Below, in pieces: positions 31,382 to 41,092 of a stretch of DNA of 64,000 nucleotides; the stretch's first letter is position 1, and each line of letters opens with the position of its first letter. The notes beneath the pieces are model-generated. The model saw only the letters and a list, made by a program, of their open reading frames with translations, was not told the DNA's origin and did not search any database. This stretch comes from Myxococcota bacterium (GTDB lineage: Bacteria > Myxococcota_A > UBA9160 > UBA4427), in the NCBI GenBank assembly GCA_029243605.1, contig JAQWRT010000005.1:155766-219765 (forward strand), given 5' to 3'. The translations under genes were made by a program, and so were the position numbers.

Positions 31382-31397
31382 TGTTCCACGTGGAACG
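31382..31397. promoter_or_regulatory. parS centromere site 2
   Basis: A second identical 16-base site, 36 bases from the first centre to centre, in the same orientation. It lies about 90 bases before the first usual rsmG start codon. Confidence 0.9.
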
Positions 31398-31489
31398 TTG
31401 CCATTCCGACCTCATCCAAAAACCAGGGCGACGGCCCGGGCCAAGACCGGGATGAAGCCGGCGAAGGCCTGACCGAAGCGCTGGCCGAG

Positions 31490-32092
31490 TTGAACCTCAC
31501 CCTCCACGAGGCCCAGGCCGCTCGCCTACTCGAGTTGGCCGAAATGGTGGTGGGTTGGGGCCGAAGCACCAACCTGACGGGGCACAGGACGGTCTTTGCC
31601 GCCATGCGGCACCTGATCGTCGATGCCCTCGCGCTGATGGTCGCCATCGATTCGCAAACCGAGGCCGGCCGGGATGGAGTTCTCGTCGACCTGGGTTCGG
31701 GGGCCGGCTTCCCCGGCGCCCCCATCGCCATCGCGCGCCCCCAACTCTCGGTGGTCCTGGTCGATAGCCGAGAGCGCCGAAACCATTTTCAGCGGGCCGT
31801 TCGTCGGCAGCTCGAGGTCTCGAACCTGGAGTCGCGCCTGGGAAGAATCGAGGAGCTTCAGCCGACGCGAGCTGGCCTGGTGATTGCCCAGGCCGTAGCG
31901 CCGCCCGAGAAGGTTCTCGCTTGGGGCATGGCATGGCTCGAACCGGAGGGCTTCCTGGTGATTCCGGGGGGTCCCGAGGCACCGTCTCCAGGCCCGCACC
32001 CGCTCATCGCCGAATCGGGCGAGCATGCCTACGCTGCCCCCGGAAATCCGCTGGGGCGAACCCTGTGGTGGGGTCGCCGCCGATCGGACTAA
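31490..32092 (+). CDS. rsmG: 16S rRNA (guanine527-N7)-methyltransferase RsmG
   Basis: RsmG (GidB) methylates G527 of 16S rRNA, a site tied to streptomycin sensitivity. The 200-residue product has the N-terminal helix LTLHEAQAARLLELAEMVVGW, then STNLTGHR, the SAM-binding VDLGSGAGFPGAPIAIARP and VDSRERRNHF. It lacks a normal ATG: TTG 31490 is the first usual start, but the reading frame stays open upstream and the residues just before it (LTEALAEL) look like the missing beginning of the first helix, so a CTG at 31469 or another unusual start may be used. mnmE and mnmG, frequent neighbours, are absent here. Confidence 0.88.
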   Translation: MNLTLHEAQAARLLELAEMVVGWGRSTNLTGHRTVFAAMRHLIVDALALMVAIDSQTEAGRDGVLVDLGSGAGFPGAPIAIARPQLSVVLVDSRERRNHFQRAVRRQLEVSNLESRLGRIEELQPTRAGLVIAQAVAPPEKVLAWGMAWLEPEGFLVIPGGPEAPSPGPHPLIAESGEHAYAAPGNPLGRTLWWGRRRSD

Positions 32093-32206
32093 TCCCGAGC
32101 GCGTCCAGCACGATTTTCGTACGCTTTGTGCGCGGTGCCGCAGCCAACGCCCTGCGTGAGGGCCCGGGGCTGTGCTACATCGCGCTGGGGGGGGCAGAGA
32201 CCAGAA

Positions 32207-33025
32207 ATGTCGGCTGCACGGGTCATCGCAGTTGCGAATCAGAAGGGGGGCGTCGGCAAAACGACGACCGCCGTCAGCATCGCCTCCTGTCTGGCCGCTT
32301 CCGAGCGCCGTACCCTGCTCATCGATCTCGACCCCCAGGGAAACGCGAGCAGCGCATTGGGTGAGGTGAAACCAACGCAGCACGTTTACAGTGTCCTCGT
32401 GGGCGACTGTTCGCTGTCCGATGTGACCCAGTCCACCGACCTCGATTATTTGAGCCTTGTGCCCGCTGGGCCCGACCTCGTGGGGGCCGAGATCGAATTG
32501 GTCAACACCGACCAGCGCGAAAGACGCCTGGAGATCAGCCTCGCCCCGGTCCTGGACCAATACGATTACGTCATCATCGATTGCGCGCCCTCCCTTGGAA
32601 TCTTGACCATCAACGCCCTGACTGCGGCGGGCTCTATTCTGGTCCCGCTCCAGTGCGAGTACTACGCGCTCGAGGGCTTGGCGCGCCTGATGGAGACCAC
32701 CGACCTGGTGCGCTCCCAGCTCAACCCCCGGCTCGCGCTCGAGGGCATCGTGCTCACCATGGTGGACCCCCGGAATAATCTGAGCCGGCAGGTCGAGGCC
32801 GAGGTGCGCGAGCATTTCGGCGATCGGGTCTTTGCCACGCGCATCCCCCGGAACGTTCGACTGGGCGAGGCGCCGAGTCATGGCCTGCCGATCCTCCTCT
32901 ATGACATCCACTCCCGGGGCGCCGTCGCCTATTTGCAGCTCACCGAGGAATTGCTGCAGCGGCACGGTGCTGCCGACAACCCGGGACCCGACGCCGGGGT
33001 AGAACCCCGCTCGGCGGACGAATAA
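32207..33025 (+). CDS. parA: chromosome-partitioning ATPase ParA (Soj)
   Basis: A 272-residue ParA-type ATPase that binds the nucleoid non-specifically and moves ParB-parS complexes. The deviant Walker A is VANQKGGVGKTTTAVSIA, with the signature lysine; LLIDLDPQGNASSALG and YVIIDCAPSLGILTINAL give the Walker A' and B motifs. It lacks the N-terminal helix-turn-helix of plasmid-type ParA, so it is the chromosomal form. ATG 32207 is preceded by a purine-rich GGGGCAGAGA site. parB follows after 22 bases. Confidence 0.96.
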   Translation: MSAARVIAVANQKGGVGKTTTAVSIASCLAASERRTLLIDLDPQGNASSALGEVKPTQHVYSVLVGDCSLSDVTQSTDLDYLSLVPAGPDLVGAEIELVNTDQRERRLEISLAPVLDQYDYVIIDCAPSLGILTINALTAAGSILVPLQCEYYALEGLARLMETTDLVRSQLNPRLALEGIVLTMVDPRNNLSRQVEAEVREHFGDRVFATRIPRNVRLGEAPSHGLPILLYDIHSRGAVAYLQLTEELLQRHGAADNPGPDAGVEPRSADE

Positions 33026-33047
33026 TTCCCTCAAACCGGAGGCAACG

Positions 33048-33980
33048 ATGAGCGATAAACGTAGGGCTTTGGGACGCGGTCTTGGCGCCTTGATTTCGGG
33101 CGATGGGGGCGCTGCTCGAGCGACTCCGGCGAGTGCACCTTCGCCGGCTACACATAACCGTGTCTACGAGGAAGAGCCGCTCAAAGCCCCGGATCAGGGA
33201 CTTTACGCCAAACTACCCGTTGACTTGATCGATCCGAATCCCGACCAGCCTCGGCGCCGCTTCGACCCCGGGGAGCTGGAAAGCCTGGCGTCATCGATCA
33301 TGCAACATGGAGTTCTGCAGCCGGTTGTCGTCCGGCGGACCGGGGAACGCTACGAGCTCATCGTCGGTGAGCGCCGTTTTCGGGCGAGCCGAGCGGCGGG
33401 GCTCGAGACGATCCCGGCGGTGGTGGCCGAACTCACGGCCCAGGCGAGACTCGAGGTCGCCATCGTCGAGAATGTCCAGCGCCACGATCTGAACCCTCTT
33501 GAATTGGCCCATGCCTATCGTGCTCTGGCGGAGGGGGGCTGCACCCAGGAGGAAATCGGACGCAAGGTCTCCCAGGATCGCTCGTCCATCGCGAACCATC
33601 TGAGGCTTCTCGAACTCTCTCGGGACATTCAGGAGGATCTCGAGGAGGGGCGGCTCAGCATGGGGCACGCCAAGGCCCTGCTGCAGGTTCCCGACCAGCC
33701 CCGTCGAGGCCGTTTGCGCGACCAGATCATCAAGCAGGGCCTGTCGGTGCGCGCGGCCGAAAAATCTGCCCGCTCTGGGGGAGAGGGCACGAAACCCGGC
33801 GAGGGCCCCGGCACGGCGGCTCTGGACCCGAACCTGACCCAGGCCCTCGAGGTGGTGCAGCGCCGCTTCCAGGCGAAGGTGCGGCTCAAGGGAGGCGCCC
33901 AAAAGGGACGCATCGAAATCGACTATTTCGACCCCGAGGACTTCCAGCGGATCCTCTCGCTTTTGATGGGGGACCGCTGA
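33048..33980 (+). CDS. parB: chromosome-partitioning protein ParB (Spo0J)
   Basis: The 310-residue CTP-dependent clamp binds parS and spreads along DNA. Conserved parts are LPVDLIDPNPDQPRRRFD, the CTP-binding box with GERYELIVGERRFRASRAAGL, ENVQRHDLNPLE, and the helix-turn-helix TQEEIGRKVSQDRSSIANHLRLLEL. A short basic motif KRRALGRGLGALI at the N terminus is the usual ParA-interaction peptide. GGAGG lies 5 bases before ATG. Its stop overlaps the bactofilin start by one base. Two matching parS sites lie 1.7 kb upstream. Confidence 0.96.
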   Translation: MSDKRRALGRGLGALISGDGGAARATPASAPSPATHNRVYEEEPLKAPDQGLYAKLPVDLIDPNPDQPRRRFDPGELESLASSIMQHGVLQPVVVRRTGERYELIVGERRFRASRAAGLETIPAVVAELTAQARLEVAIVENVQRHDLNPLELAHAYRALAEGGCTQEEIGRKVSQDRSSIANHLRLLELSRDIQEDLEEGRLSMGHAKALLQVPDQPRRGRLRDQIIKQGLSVRAAEKSARSGGEGTKPGEGPGTAALDPNLTQALEVVQRRFQAKVRLKGGAQKGRIEIDYFDPEDFQRILSLLMGDR

Positions 33981-34360
33981 TGCCGGGGCAGCCGGGCCGG
34001 CCTGACCTGCCCGACGAGGTGCTGGTACCCGAGGGCGCCCATTTCGAGGGACGGGTCTATTTCCGGGGTGAGAGAGCCATCCACGGCGAAGTGGTCGGCC
34101 CCATCGAGGCTGCTGGCCGGCTCACCGTCGGCTCCGAGGCCCGGATCCAGGGCTGCGTTCGGGCGGAGAGCCTGACTCTCGCGGGCCGAATCGAGGGTGA
34201 GGTCGTCGCTCTCGAGCGCGCCTGCCTCGAAGAGGGTGCAACGCTTCGTGGCACCTTGAGCAGTCCTCGGGTGAGCGTTGCCGAGGGCGCGCTGCTCGAG
34301 GGTCCGTGTCGGGTGGGCCCGTTGGAAGGCGAAGGGTCACTCGAATCCAAATCGCCTTGA
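33980..34360 (+). CDS. bactofilin family cytoskeletal protein
   Basis: The 126-residue protein is built of short beta-strand repeats, for instance GAHFEGRVYFRGERAIHGEV and ARIQGCVRAESLTLAGRIEGEV, the right-handed beta-helix pattern of bactofilins. These polymerise without nucleotide and in Myxococcus help position ParABS components. The ends are short and Gly/Pro-rich, as usual. The ATG overlaps the parB stop by one base (TGATG), so it belongs to the parAB operon; the same order is known in deltaproteobacteria. Confidence 0.9.
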   Translation: MPGQPGRPDLPDEVLVPEGAHFEGRVYFRGERAIHGEVVGPIEAAGRLTVGSEARIQGCVRAESLTLAGRIEGEVVALERACLEEGATLRGTLSSPRVSVAEGALLEGPCRVGPLEGEGSLESKSP

Positions 34361-34752
34361 ATCTCCGCACACATATGCAAGAATCCCGGTCGCCGCGACT
34401 CGGCCTCCGGGCGGAATCGCGCTCCCTCATGGCACCGCTCGACGGACGCCTTAGGCACCGAGAGACGTTCGGCATGGGGCAAGCAGCATGAGGCAAAACG
34501 TGAGCGGGAAATGGCCGCTCGCGTCACGTGCGGAACCGTCGGTTCGATCGGGCTCTCACCCGGCGATCCGGTCGGGGTTAGTGGCTCGTCGGCCAGAGTG
34601 ACGAGCAAAGAAAGACGAGCCTGAGAAAGACGAGCCCAAGGGTGACGGTCTCGAGAGCGACGCCGGGGCGAAGCCGGGAAACCAACCACGCAAGCTATCC
34701 ACACCGAGCCAGTGAACGCGGGCCGGCCTCAAGGGCCGAGCCGGGAGACAAG
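34361..34752. other. gap between bactofilin and ATP synthase operon
   Basis: 392 bases without a convincing gene; it likely contains the promoter of the b'-to-epsilon operon. AGCGG (34503-34507) can pair with CCGCT (34515-34519) in a short hairpin, and AAAGACGAGC is directly repeated at 34611-34620 and 34626-34635. No clear minus-10/minus-35 pair was picked out. Confidence 0.5.
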
Positions 34753-35346
34753 ATGCATACGCAGAGGAATGGACAGTCGACTCGGCCGGTAAGCCGCCGC
34801 TCGTTCGCTCGAGGGTTCGGCATGGCGACGCGCCCGATGTTCGCCCTTGTCCTTCTCGCGGTCCTTCTCGTGCTTCTCGTCGGCCTTGCCGCTCCCGCTT
34901 TTGCCTCGGACAAGTTGAACCTCTTTCCCAACCCCGAAACCTTTGCGGCGCGGATTGTTCTTTTTATTGGTCTGGTCTTTATCACCAACGCGCTGATCTT
35001 CAAACCGATTTTTGCTGCCCTCGACGATCGTACCCGGCGGGTCGCTGGCGCGCGCCAGCGTGCCGAAGAAGTCGAAGAGGAGAGCGACGCGCTTCTCCAG
35101 CGCTACGAATCCTCGATTCGAGAAGTGCGGGCCGATGCGGATACCGATCGCAAGAACCACTTGGGCCACGCCCGGGAAGAGCAGCTGAGGATGGCCGAAG
35201 CAGCCCGGGCCCAGGCGGAGACCAAGGTTGAGCAAGCGCGGTCCGAACTCGACGCCGCGCTCCTCGGTGCACGCGAAGGCCTGAACGCAGCCAGCCGGGA
35301 GATTGCCCGAGCCGTAGCGACCCGGGTGATCGGGAGGGATCTTTGA
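34753..35346 (+). CDS. atpF': ATP synthase F0 subunit b'
   Basis: The 197-residue stator arm has a hydrophobic, signal-like N terminus (MFALVLLAVLLVLLVGLAAPAFA) followed by a second membrane helix (FAARIVLFIGLVFITNALIFKPIF) and a long Arg/Glu/Ala coiled coil to the end. The double hydrophobic start is unlike E. coli b. ATG 34753 has GGGAG 6 bases upstream; ATG 34822 is an alternative start. It pairs with the following b gene, so the enzyme would have a b/b' heterodimer as in phototrophs and many deltaproteobacteria. It opens the F1 operon. Confidence 0.88.
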   Translation: MHTQRNGQSTRPVSRRSFARGFGMATRPMFALVLLAVLLVLLVGLAAPAFASDKLNLFPNPETFAARIVLFIGLVFITNALIFKPIFAALDDRTRRVAGARQRAEEVEEESDALLQRYESSIREVRADADTDRKNHLGHAREEQLRMAEAARAQAETKVEQARSELDAALLGAREGLNAASREIARAVATRVIGRDL

Positions 35347-35936
35347 TGGAGCGAGCATCGCGTTTTGCTGGGGTTGTCTTGGCGGTTCTTTCACTCGCTC
35401 CCGGAGTCGCCTTGGCGGCGAGCGGCGGCGGAATGGACCCCGTAACGAGCCTCCTTTACCAGGTCGGCAACTTTATTCTCCTGGCGGTCGTTCTCTTTCT
35501 GGTGGCGCGGAAACCGGTCAAGGCTTATTTCGTCGGTCGCCGAGACCAGATCAAGAGCGACCTCGAAGAAGCCGCAGATCTGCTGGGTACCGCGGAAGCG
35601 CGCCAAACCGAGATTCAAGCGAAGCTGGCCGATCTCGAAGCACAGCTCGACGAGATTCGGGCCACCTCGAAGCAACGTGCCGAAGAAGAGGGCCGGCGAA
35701 TTCTGGAGAAAGCGCGAGAGGCGGCGGAGCGAATTCAATCCGACGCCCTCGAAGCCGCCGATCAGGAACTGCTTCGCGCTAAGCGGGAGCTGAGGAAAGA
35801 GGCCGCCGGACTGGCCGTAGAGTTGGCGGCTGAAATCCTGGAAGAGCAGGTAGGCGAAGCCGATCGCCAGCGCTTGCTCGACGAATTCATTACCCGGGTC
35901 GAGCCCCGATCGGATAATCAAAGCCGGAGCGCCTGA
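35346..35936 (+). CDS. atpF: ATP synthase F0 subunit b
   Basis: The 196-residue stator b subunit also begins with a signal-like segment (FAGVVLAVLSLAPGVALA, then ASGGG) before the membrane helix LYQVGNFILLAVVLFLVARKPVKAYF and a long coiled coil with EEAADLLGTAEARQTEIQAKL. The C-terminal LAVELAAEILEEQVGEADRQRLLDEF is the delta-binding end. Its ATG shares one base with the b' stop (TGATG), so both arms are translated in step. Cleavage of the first segment would leave a single-span protein with its N terminus outside. Confidence 0.93.
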   Translation: MERASRFAGVVLAVLSLAPGVALAASGGGMDPVTSLLYQVGNFILLAVVLFLVARKPVKAYFVGRRDQIKSDLEEAADLLGTAEARQTEIQAKLADLEAQLDEIRATSKQRAEEEGRRILEKAREAAERIQSDALEAADQELLRAKRELRKEAAGLAVELAAEILEEQVGEADRQRLLDEFITRVEPRSDNQSRSA

Positions 35937-35979
35937 GCGACCAGGTTGCCAAAGGGCAGTAAGAGAGCGAGAGCGAGCA

Positions 35980-36522
35980 ATGTCATCAAAAGCAGCACTT
36001 CGTTACGCAAAGGCAGTCTTTGCCCTGGGCCGAGAATCCCAGGAGCTGCCCGCGCTGCGCATGGAGCTCAACGGCCTCGCCGACCTGCTCAAAGAGAACT
36101 CGAACCTGCGTGAGGTTCTTCTGACTCCGCTGCATCCCGCCGACGAGCGCAAGGCGGTGCTCCGGGGGCTGGCCAGCGAGGCATCGTTTTCGTCGACCCT
36201 ACAAAATTTTGCCGCTTATCTTATCGACCGCCGACGGTTGATCGATTTGCCCGAGATCGTCCACGAGTTCAACCGACTCGCGGATGAGGATGAAGGGTTG
36301 CTGACGGCCCAGGTGCGGTCAGCAAGTCCGCTCGATGAAGATCGCGAACAGCGCCTCCAGCGCGCGCTTTCAGACCGTACGGGACGACGGGTTCGTCTCG
36401 AAGTTGAACTCGACCCAAGCTTGATCGGGGGCGCCATCGCAACGGTGGGCGACCTTGTGATCGACGGAAGTCTTCGCACCCAGCTGAGCCAGCTGCGTGC
36501 CAATTTGATGAAGGGATCCTGA
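35980..36522 (+). CDS. atpH: ATP synthase F1 subunit delta
   Basis: The 180-residue delta subunit caps the F1 head and holds the b/b' stalk. It starts [18 protein letters not shown], the typical N-terminal helix bundle, and ends with the C-terminal domain [38 protein letters not shown], the best-conserved part of the family. Length is standard. It sits between atpF and atpA with 2 bases before atpA. A purine-rich GAGAGCGAGAGCGAGCA leader is the ribosome site. Confidence 0.95.
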   Translation: MSSKAALRYAKAVFALGRESQELPALRMELNGLADLLKENSNLREVLLTPLHPADERKAVLRGLASEASFSSTLQNFAAYLIDRRRLIDLPEIVHEFNRLADEDEGLLTAQVRSASPLDEDREQRLQRALSDRTGRRVRLEVELDPSLIGGAIATVGDLVIDGSLRTQLSQLRANLMKGS

Positions 36523-36524
36523 GC

Positions 36525-38081
36525 ATGGATATCAAGGCCGGTGAAATCACCGACATTCTCAAACGCGAGATCAAGGAATACGACCGCGAGATCGACGTCG
36601 CCGAAACGGGCACCGTCCTCAGCGCAGGCGATGGGATCGCCCGGGTCTATGGCCTGGCCAACGCCCTGGCAGGCGAGTTGGTCGAATTCGACGGCGGTCT
36701 TCGCGGCATGGTTCTGAACCTCGAAGAGGATAATGTCGGCGTTGCGGTCATGGGCGACTCCCACTCCATCAAGGAGGGAGGGCTGGTTCGACGGACCGGC
36801 AGGATCATCGAGGTGCCCGTAGGCGACGAAATGCTCGGCCGAGTGGTGGACGGCCTCGGCAACCCCATCGACGGCAAGGGTCCCATCGGCAGCGACAAGA
36901 CCCGCCTGGTGGAGATCAAGGCGCCGGGCATCGTGGCCCGAAAGTCTGTGAGCGAATCTCTCGCCACGGGGATCAAGGCCATTGACGCCATGGTGCCCAT
37001 CGGCCGAGGGCAGCGCGAGTTGATCATTGGTGACCGCCAGACCGGAAAAACCGCGGTGGCCATCGACACCATCATTAACCAGAAGGATACCGACGTCTTC
37101 TGCGTCTATGTCGCTATCGGCCAGAAGCAGTCGACGGTGGCCCAGGTGGTCGATCGTCTGACCCAGCAGGGTGCCATGGAGTACACGGTGGTGGTTGCCG
37201 CGACGGCTGCCGACCCGGCTCCGCTCCAGTTCATCTCGCCCTACACGGGCTGCTCCATCGCCGAGCACTTTCTCCACTCTGGGCGCCACGCGCTGATCGT
37301 TTTCGACGATCTTTCCAAGCAGGCTGTGGCCTACCGCCAGCTCTCCCTTCTACTGCGCCGTCCGCCGGGGCGCGAAGCCTACCCCGGAGACGTCTTCTAC
37401 CTGCACTCGCGGCTCCTCGAGCGCGCATGCAAGCTCTCGGATGAGCTCGGCGGAGGAAGCCTGACGGCTTTGCCCATCATTGAAACCCAGGCGGGGGATG
37501 TTTCGGCGTATATCCCCACCAACGTAATTTCGATTACAGACGGGCAGATCTTCCTCGAGACCGACCTCTTCAACTCGGGTCAGCGCCCCGCCATCAACGT
37601 GGGCCTTTCGGTTTCTCGAGTGGGCGGCGCCGCTCAGACCAAGGCGACCGGGTCCGTGGCGGGCCAACTCAAGCTCAACTTGGCCCAGTACCGTGAGATG
37701 GCGGCCTTTGCGCAGTTCGGTAGCGATCTCGATAAGGCGACCCAGGAGCAGCTCGCGAATGGCGAACGCCAGACCGAGATGCTCAAGCAGCCGCAGTACT
37801 CGCCGCTCGCCATGGAACAGCAGGTCCTTGCTCTTTACGCATCGACCCCGCAGTCCAAACGCGACTCCTGGATTCGCGCTTATGACCTGACGGATATCGG
37901 GCGCTACGAGCAGGAGATGCTCGAATGGATGGGCTCGAGCCACGCGGATATTCTCGAAGAGATTGCGTCGAGTGGTGCTTTCTCCGACGAAACCGAGCAG
38001 AAGCTCATAGGCGCTCTCGACGATTTTGCAAAGATCTTCCAACCGTCGAAGAGTGGCGGGAGCTCGGAAGAGGCAGCCTGA
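36525..38081 (+). CDS. atpA: ATP synthase F1 subunit alpha
   Basis: The 518-residue non-catalytic nucleotide-binding subunit of the alpha3-beta3 head. Walker [54 protein letters not shown] and the arginine-finger stretch [13 protein letters not shown] are all intact. The N-terminal [12 protein letters not shown] and C-terminal helical domain are normal. The ATG is two bases after atpH; atpG follows after 3 bases. Confidence 0.98.
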   Translation: MDIKAGEITDILKREIKEYDREIDVAETGTVLSAGDGIARVYGLANALAGELVEFDGGLRGMVLNLEEDNVGVAVMGDSHSIKEGGLVRRTGRIIEVPVGDEMLGRVVDGLGNPIDGKGPIGSDKTRLVEIKAPGIVARKSVSESLATGIKAIDAMVPIGRGQRELIIGDRQTGKTAVAIDTIINQKDTDVFCVYVAIGQKQSTVAQVVDRLTQQGAMEYTVVVAATAADPAPLQFISPYTGCSIAEHFLHSGRHALIVFDDLSKQAVAYRQLSLLLRRPPGREAYPGDVFYLHSRLLERACKLSDELGGGSLTALPIIETQAGDVSAYIPTNVISITDGQIFLETDLFNSGQRPAINVGLSVSRVGGAAQTKATGSVAGQLKLNLAQYREMAAFAQFGSDLDKATQEQLANGERQTEMLKQPQYSPLAMEQQVLALYASTPQSKRDSWIRAYDLTDIGRYEQEMLEWMGSSHADILEEIASSGAFSDETEQKLIGALDDFAKIFQPSKSGGSSEEAA

Positions 38082-38084
38082 CCC

Positions 38085-38954
38085 TTGGCCACACTAAGCG
38101 ATATCAAGCGACGGATTACGAGTATCCAGTCGACTCAGAAGATCACCAGCGCAATGAAGATGGTGTCTGCGGCGAAGTTGCGCCGTGCCCAGGAAGCCAT
38201 CGAAGCCGCGCGTCCCTACGCCCAGCGCATGCGAGAAACCCTCGAGGAGGTGGGCAGCGCCGAGGCCAGTCACCCTCTCTTTGAGCAGCGCGACGAGATC
38301 AAGCGGGTGGGGATCCTTGTAATCACCTCGGATCGTGGGCTGGCGGGGGCGTATAACGGCCAGGTCCTGAAGGCGGCCGAAAGCCTGATGGCAAAAAAGC
38401 GGGGCGAGGGAAGCGAAGTCTCTCTCACCGTCGTGGGCAAGAAGGCGGTCGACTATTTCAAGGGAGACCGAGGTCGGAGCGTCAAGAGCGCTCGGCCGGT
38501 GGGTCCCAACGTCAACTACCTCGAGGCCAAGCAGGTCGCCTCGTCCTTGATCGAGGATTTTGAGAGTGGAGAGCTCGACCAGGTCATCATCGTCCATAAC
38601 GAATTTGTGTCGATGATTGCTCAGCCGGTCAAGCTTGTTTCCCTGCTTCCTTTCGTGCCGCCCAGCGACGACGGTGCTGAAGCCGAAGCGGATCAGGCCC
38701 CCTATGAGGTCGAGCCCGACGCCTCTCGCCTCTTGACGGTCCTCGTCCCGAAGGCGGTGGAAGTCGAAGTCTTCCGAGCCCTTCTGGAAAATCAGGCGGG
38801 TGAGCACGCAGCTCGCATGACCGCCATGGAAAACGCGACGAAGAACACCGAGGAATTGATCGAGAATCTCACCCTGGAATACAACCGCGCGCGTCAGGCC
38901 GCGATTACCAGCGAACTCGTCGAAATTATCACAGGTGCCCAGGCACTGGAATGA
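38085..38954 (+). CDS. atpG: ATP synthase F1 subunit gamma
   Basis: The 289-residue central shaft. Its two coiled-coil ends are well conserved: TLSDIKRRITSIQSTQKITSAMKMVSAAKLRRAQ at the start and ENATKNTEELIENLTLEYNRARQAAITSELVEIITGAQAL at the end, with ITSDRGLAGAYNGQVL in the Rossmann-like domain. The start is TTG, three bases after atpA. The gene ends 87 bases before atpD. Confidence 0.96.
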   Translation: MATLSDIKRRITSIQSTQKITSAMKMVSAAKLRRAQEAIEAARPYAQRMRETLEEVGSAEASHPLFEQRDEIKRVGILVITSDRGLAGAYNGQVLKAAESLMAKKRGEGSEVSLTVVGKKAVDYFKGDRGRSVKSARPVGPNVNYLEAKQVASSLIEDFESGELDQVIIVHNEFVSMIAQPVKLVSLLPFVPPSDDGAEAEADQAPYEVEPDASRLLTVLVPKAVEVEVFRALLENQAGEHAARMTAMENATKNTEELIENLTLEYNRARQAAITSELVEIITGAQALE

Positions 38955-40466
<1,512 letters not shown>

Positions 40467-40526
40467 TCGATTGGTTTAGGGGTGCCGACCGAGTCGCGCC
40501 CCAGAAATTACACGGGAGTTTCAATC

Positions 40527-40946
40527 ATGTCCCTCGATCTCATCGTCGTCACGCCCCAGGGCGAAGTCTTCGCCGAGGCGGTGGAGCAAGTGGTGTTGCC
40601 CGGTGCCGAGGGCGATTTCGGCGTGCTCGAAAACCACGAAAAGTTTCTGACGGCACTCAAGCCTGGCCCGGTGGAAATTCGCCTTCCCGGTGGAACCATC
40701 GAGTGGGCCGCGATCAGCGACGGCTTCGCCCAGGTGACCGCCAACCAGGTTGTGGTCCTCGTCGACGAATGCTTCAAAGCCCACGAGATCGACCTCGAAC
40801 ACGCCCAACACACCCACGCTGAAGCCGAGAGTGAACTCGCGGAACTGATGAACCAGCTGAATAGCGAGGACACCCGAGCCGAAGTCGAATCGACCCTGGT
40901 TCGCGCCAGTGTGATGATCGAGACCCATTCGCGCCACCACAGCTGA
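40527..40946 (+). CDS. atpC: ATP synthase F1 subunit epsilon
   Basis: The 139-residue rotor and regulatory subunit. The beta-sandwich domain includes LDLIVVTPQGEVFAEAVEQVVLPGAEGDFGVLENHEKF, the recognisable epsilon signature; the C-terminal helical hairpin is acidic. ATG 40527 has GGGAG 9 bases upstream. It is the last gene of the operon and is followed closely by a strong terminator. Confidence 0.94.
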   Translation: MSLDLIVVTPQGEVFAEAVEQVVLPGAEGDFGVLENHEKFLTALKPGPVEIRLPGGTIEWAAISDGFAQVTANQVVVLVDECFKAHEIDLEHAQHTHAEAESELAELMNQLNSEDTRAEVESTLVRASVMIETHSRHHS

Positions 40947-40981
40947 GCGCGAAGGCGGCCTTCGGTCCCGATGCTCTTGCA

Positions 40982-41018
40982 ATGCCCTCGAACCCTTGCG
41001 GTCGGGGGCATTTTTTTT
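40982..41018 (+). terminator. Rho-independent terminator of the atp operon
   Basis: ATGCCCTCGA at 40982-40991 pairs with TCGGGGGCAT ending at 41011, and eight T residues follow. It lies 36 bases after the atpC stop and separates the atp operon from the selenoprotein gene. Confidence 0.88.
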
Positions 41019-41092
41019 GGCCGATCTCCGGGCGGCGCGCCGGGAAGGATGGGGGTGCTAGCTTCTCCGGTAGGCGAGGGAGGAGGCGCTAG

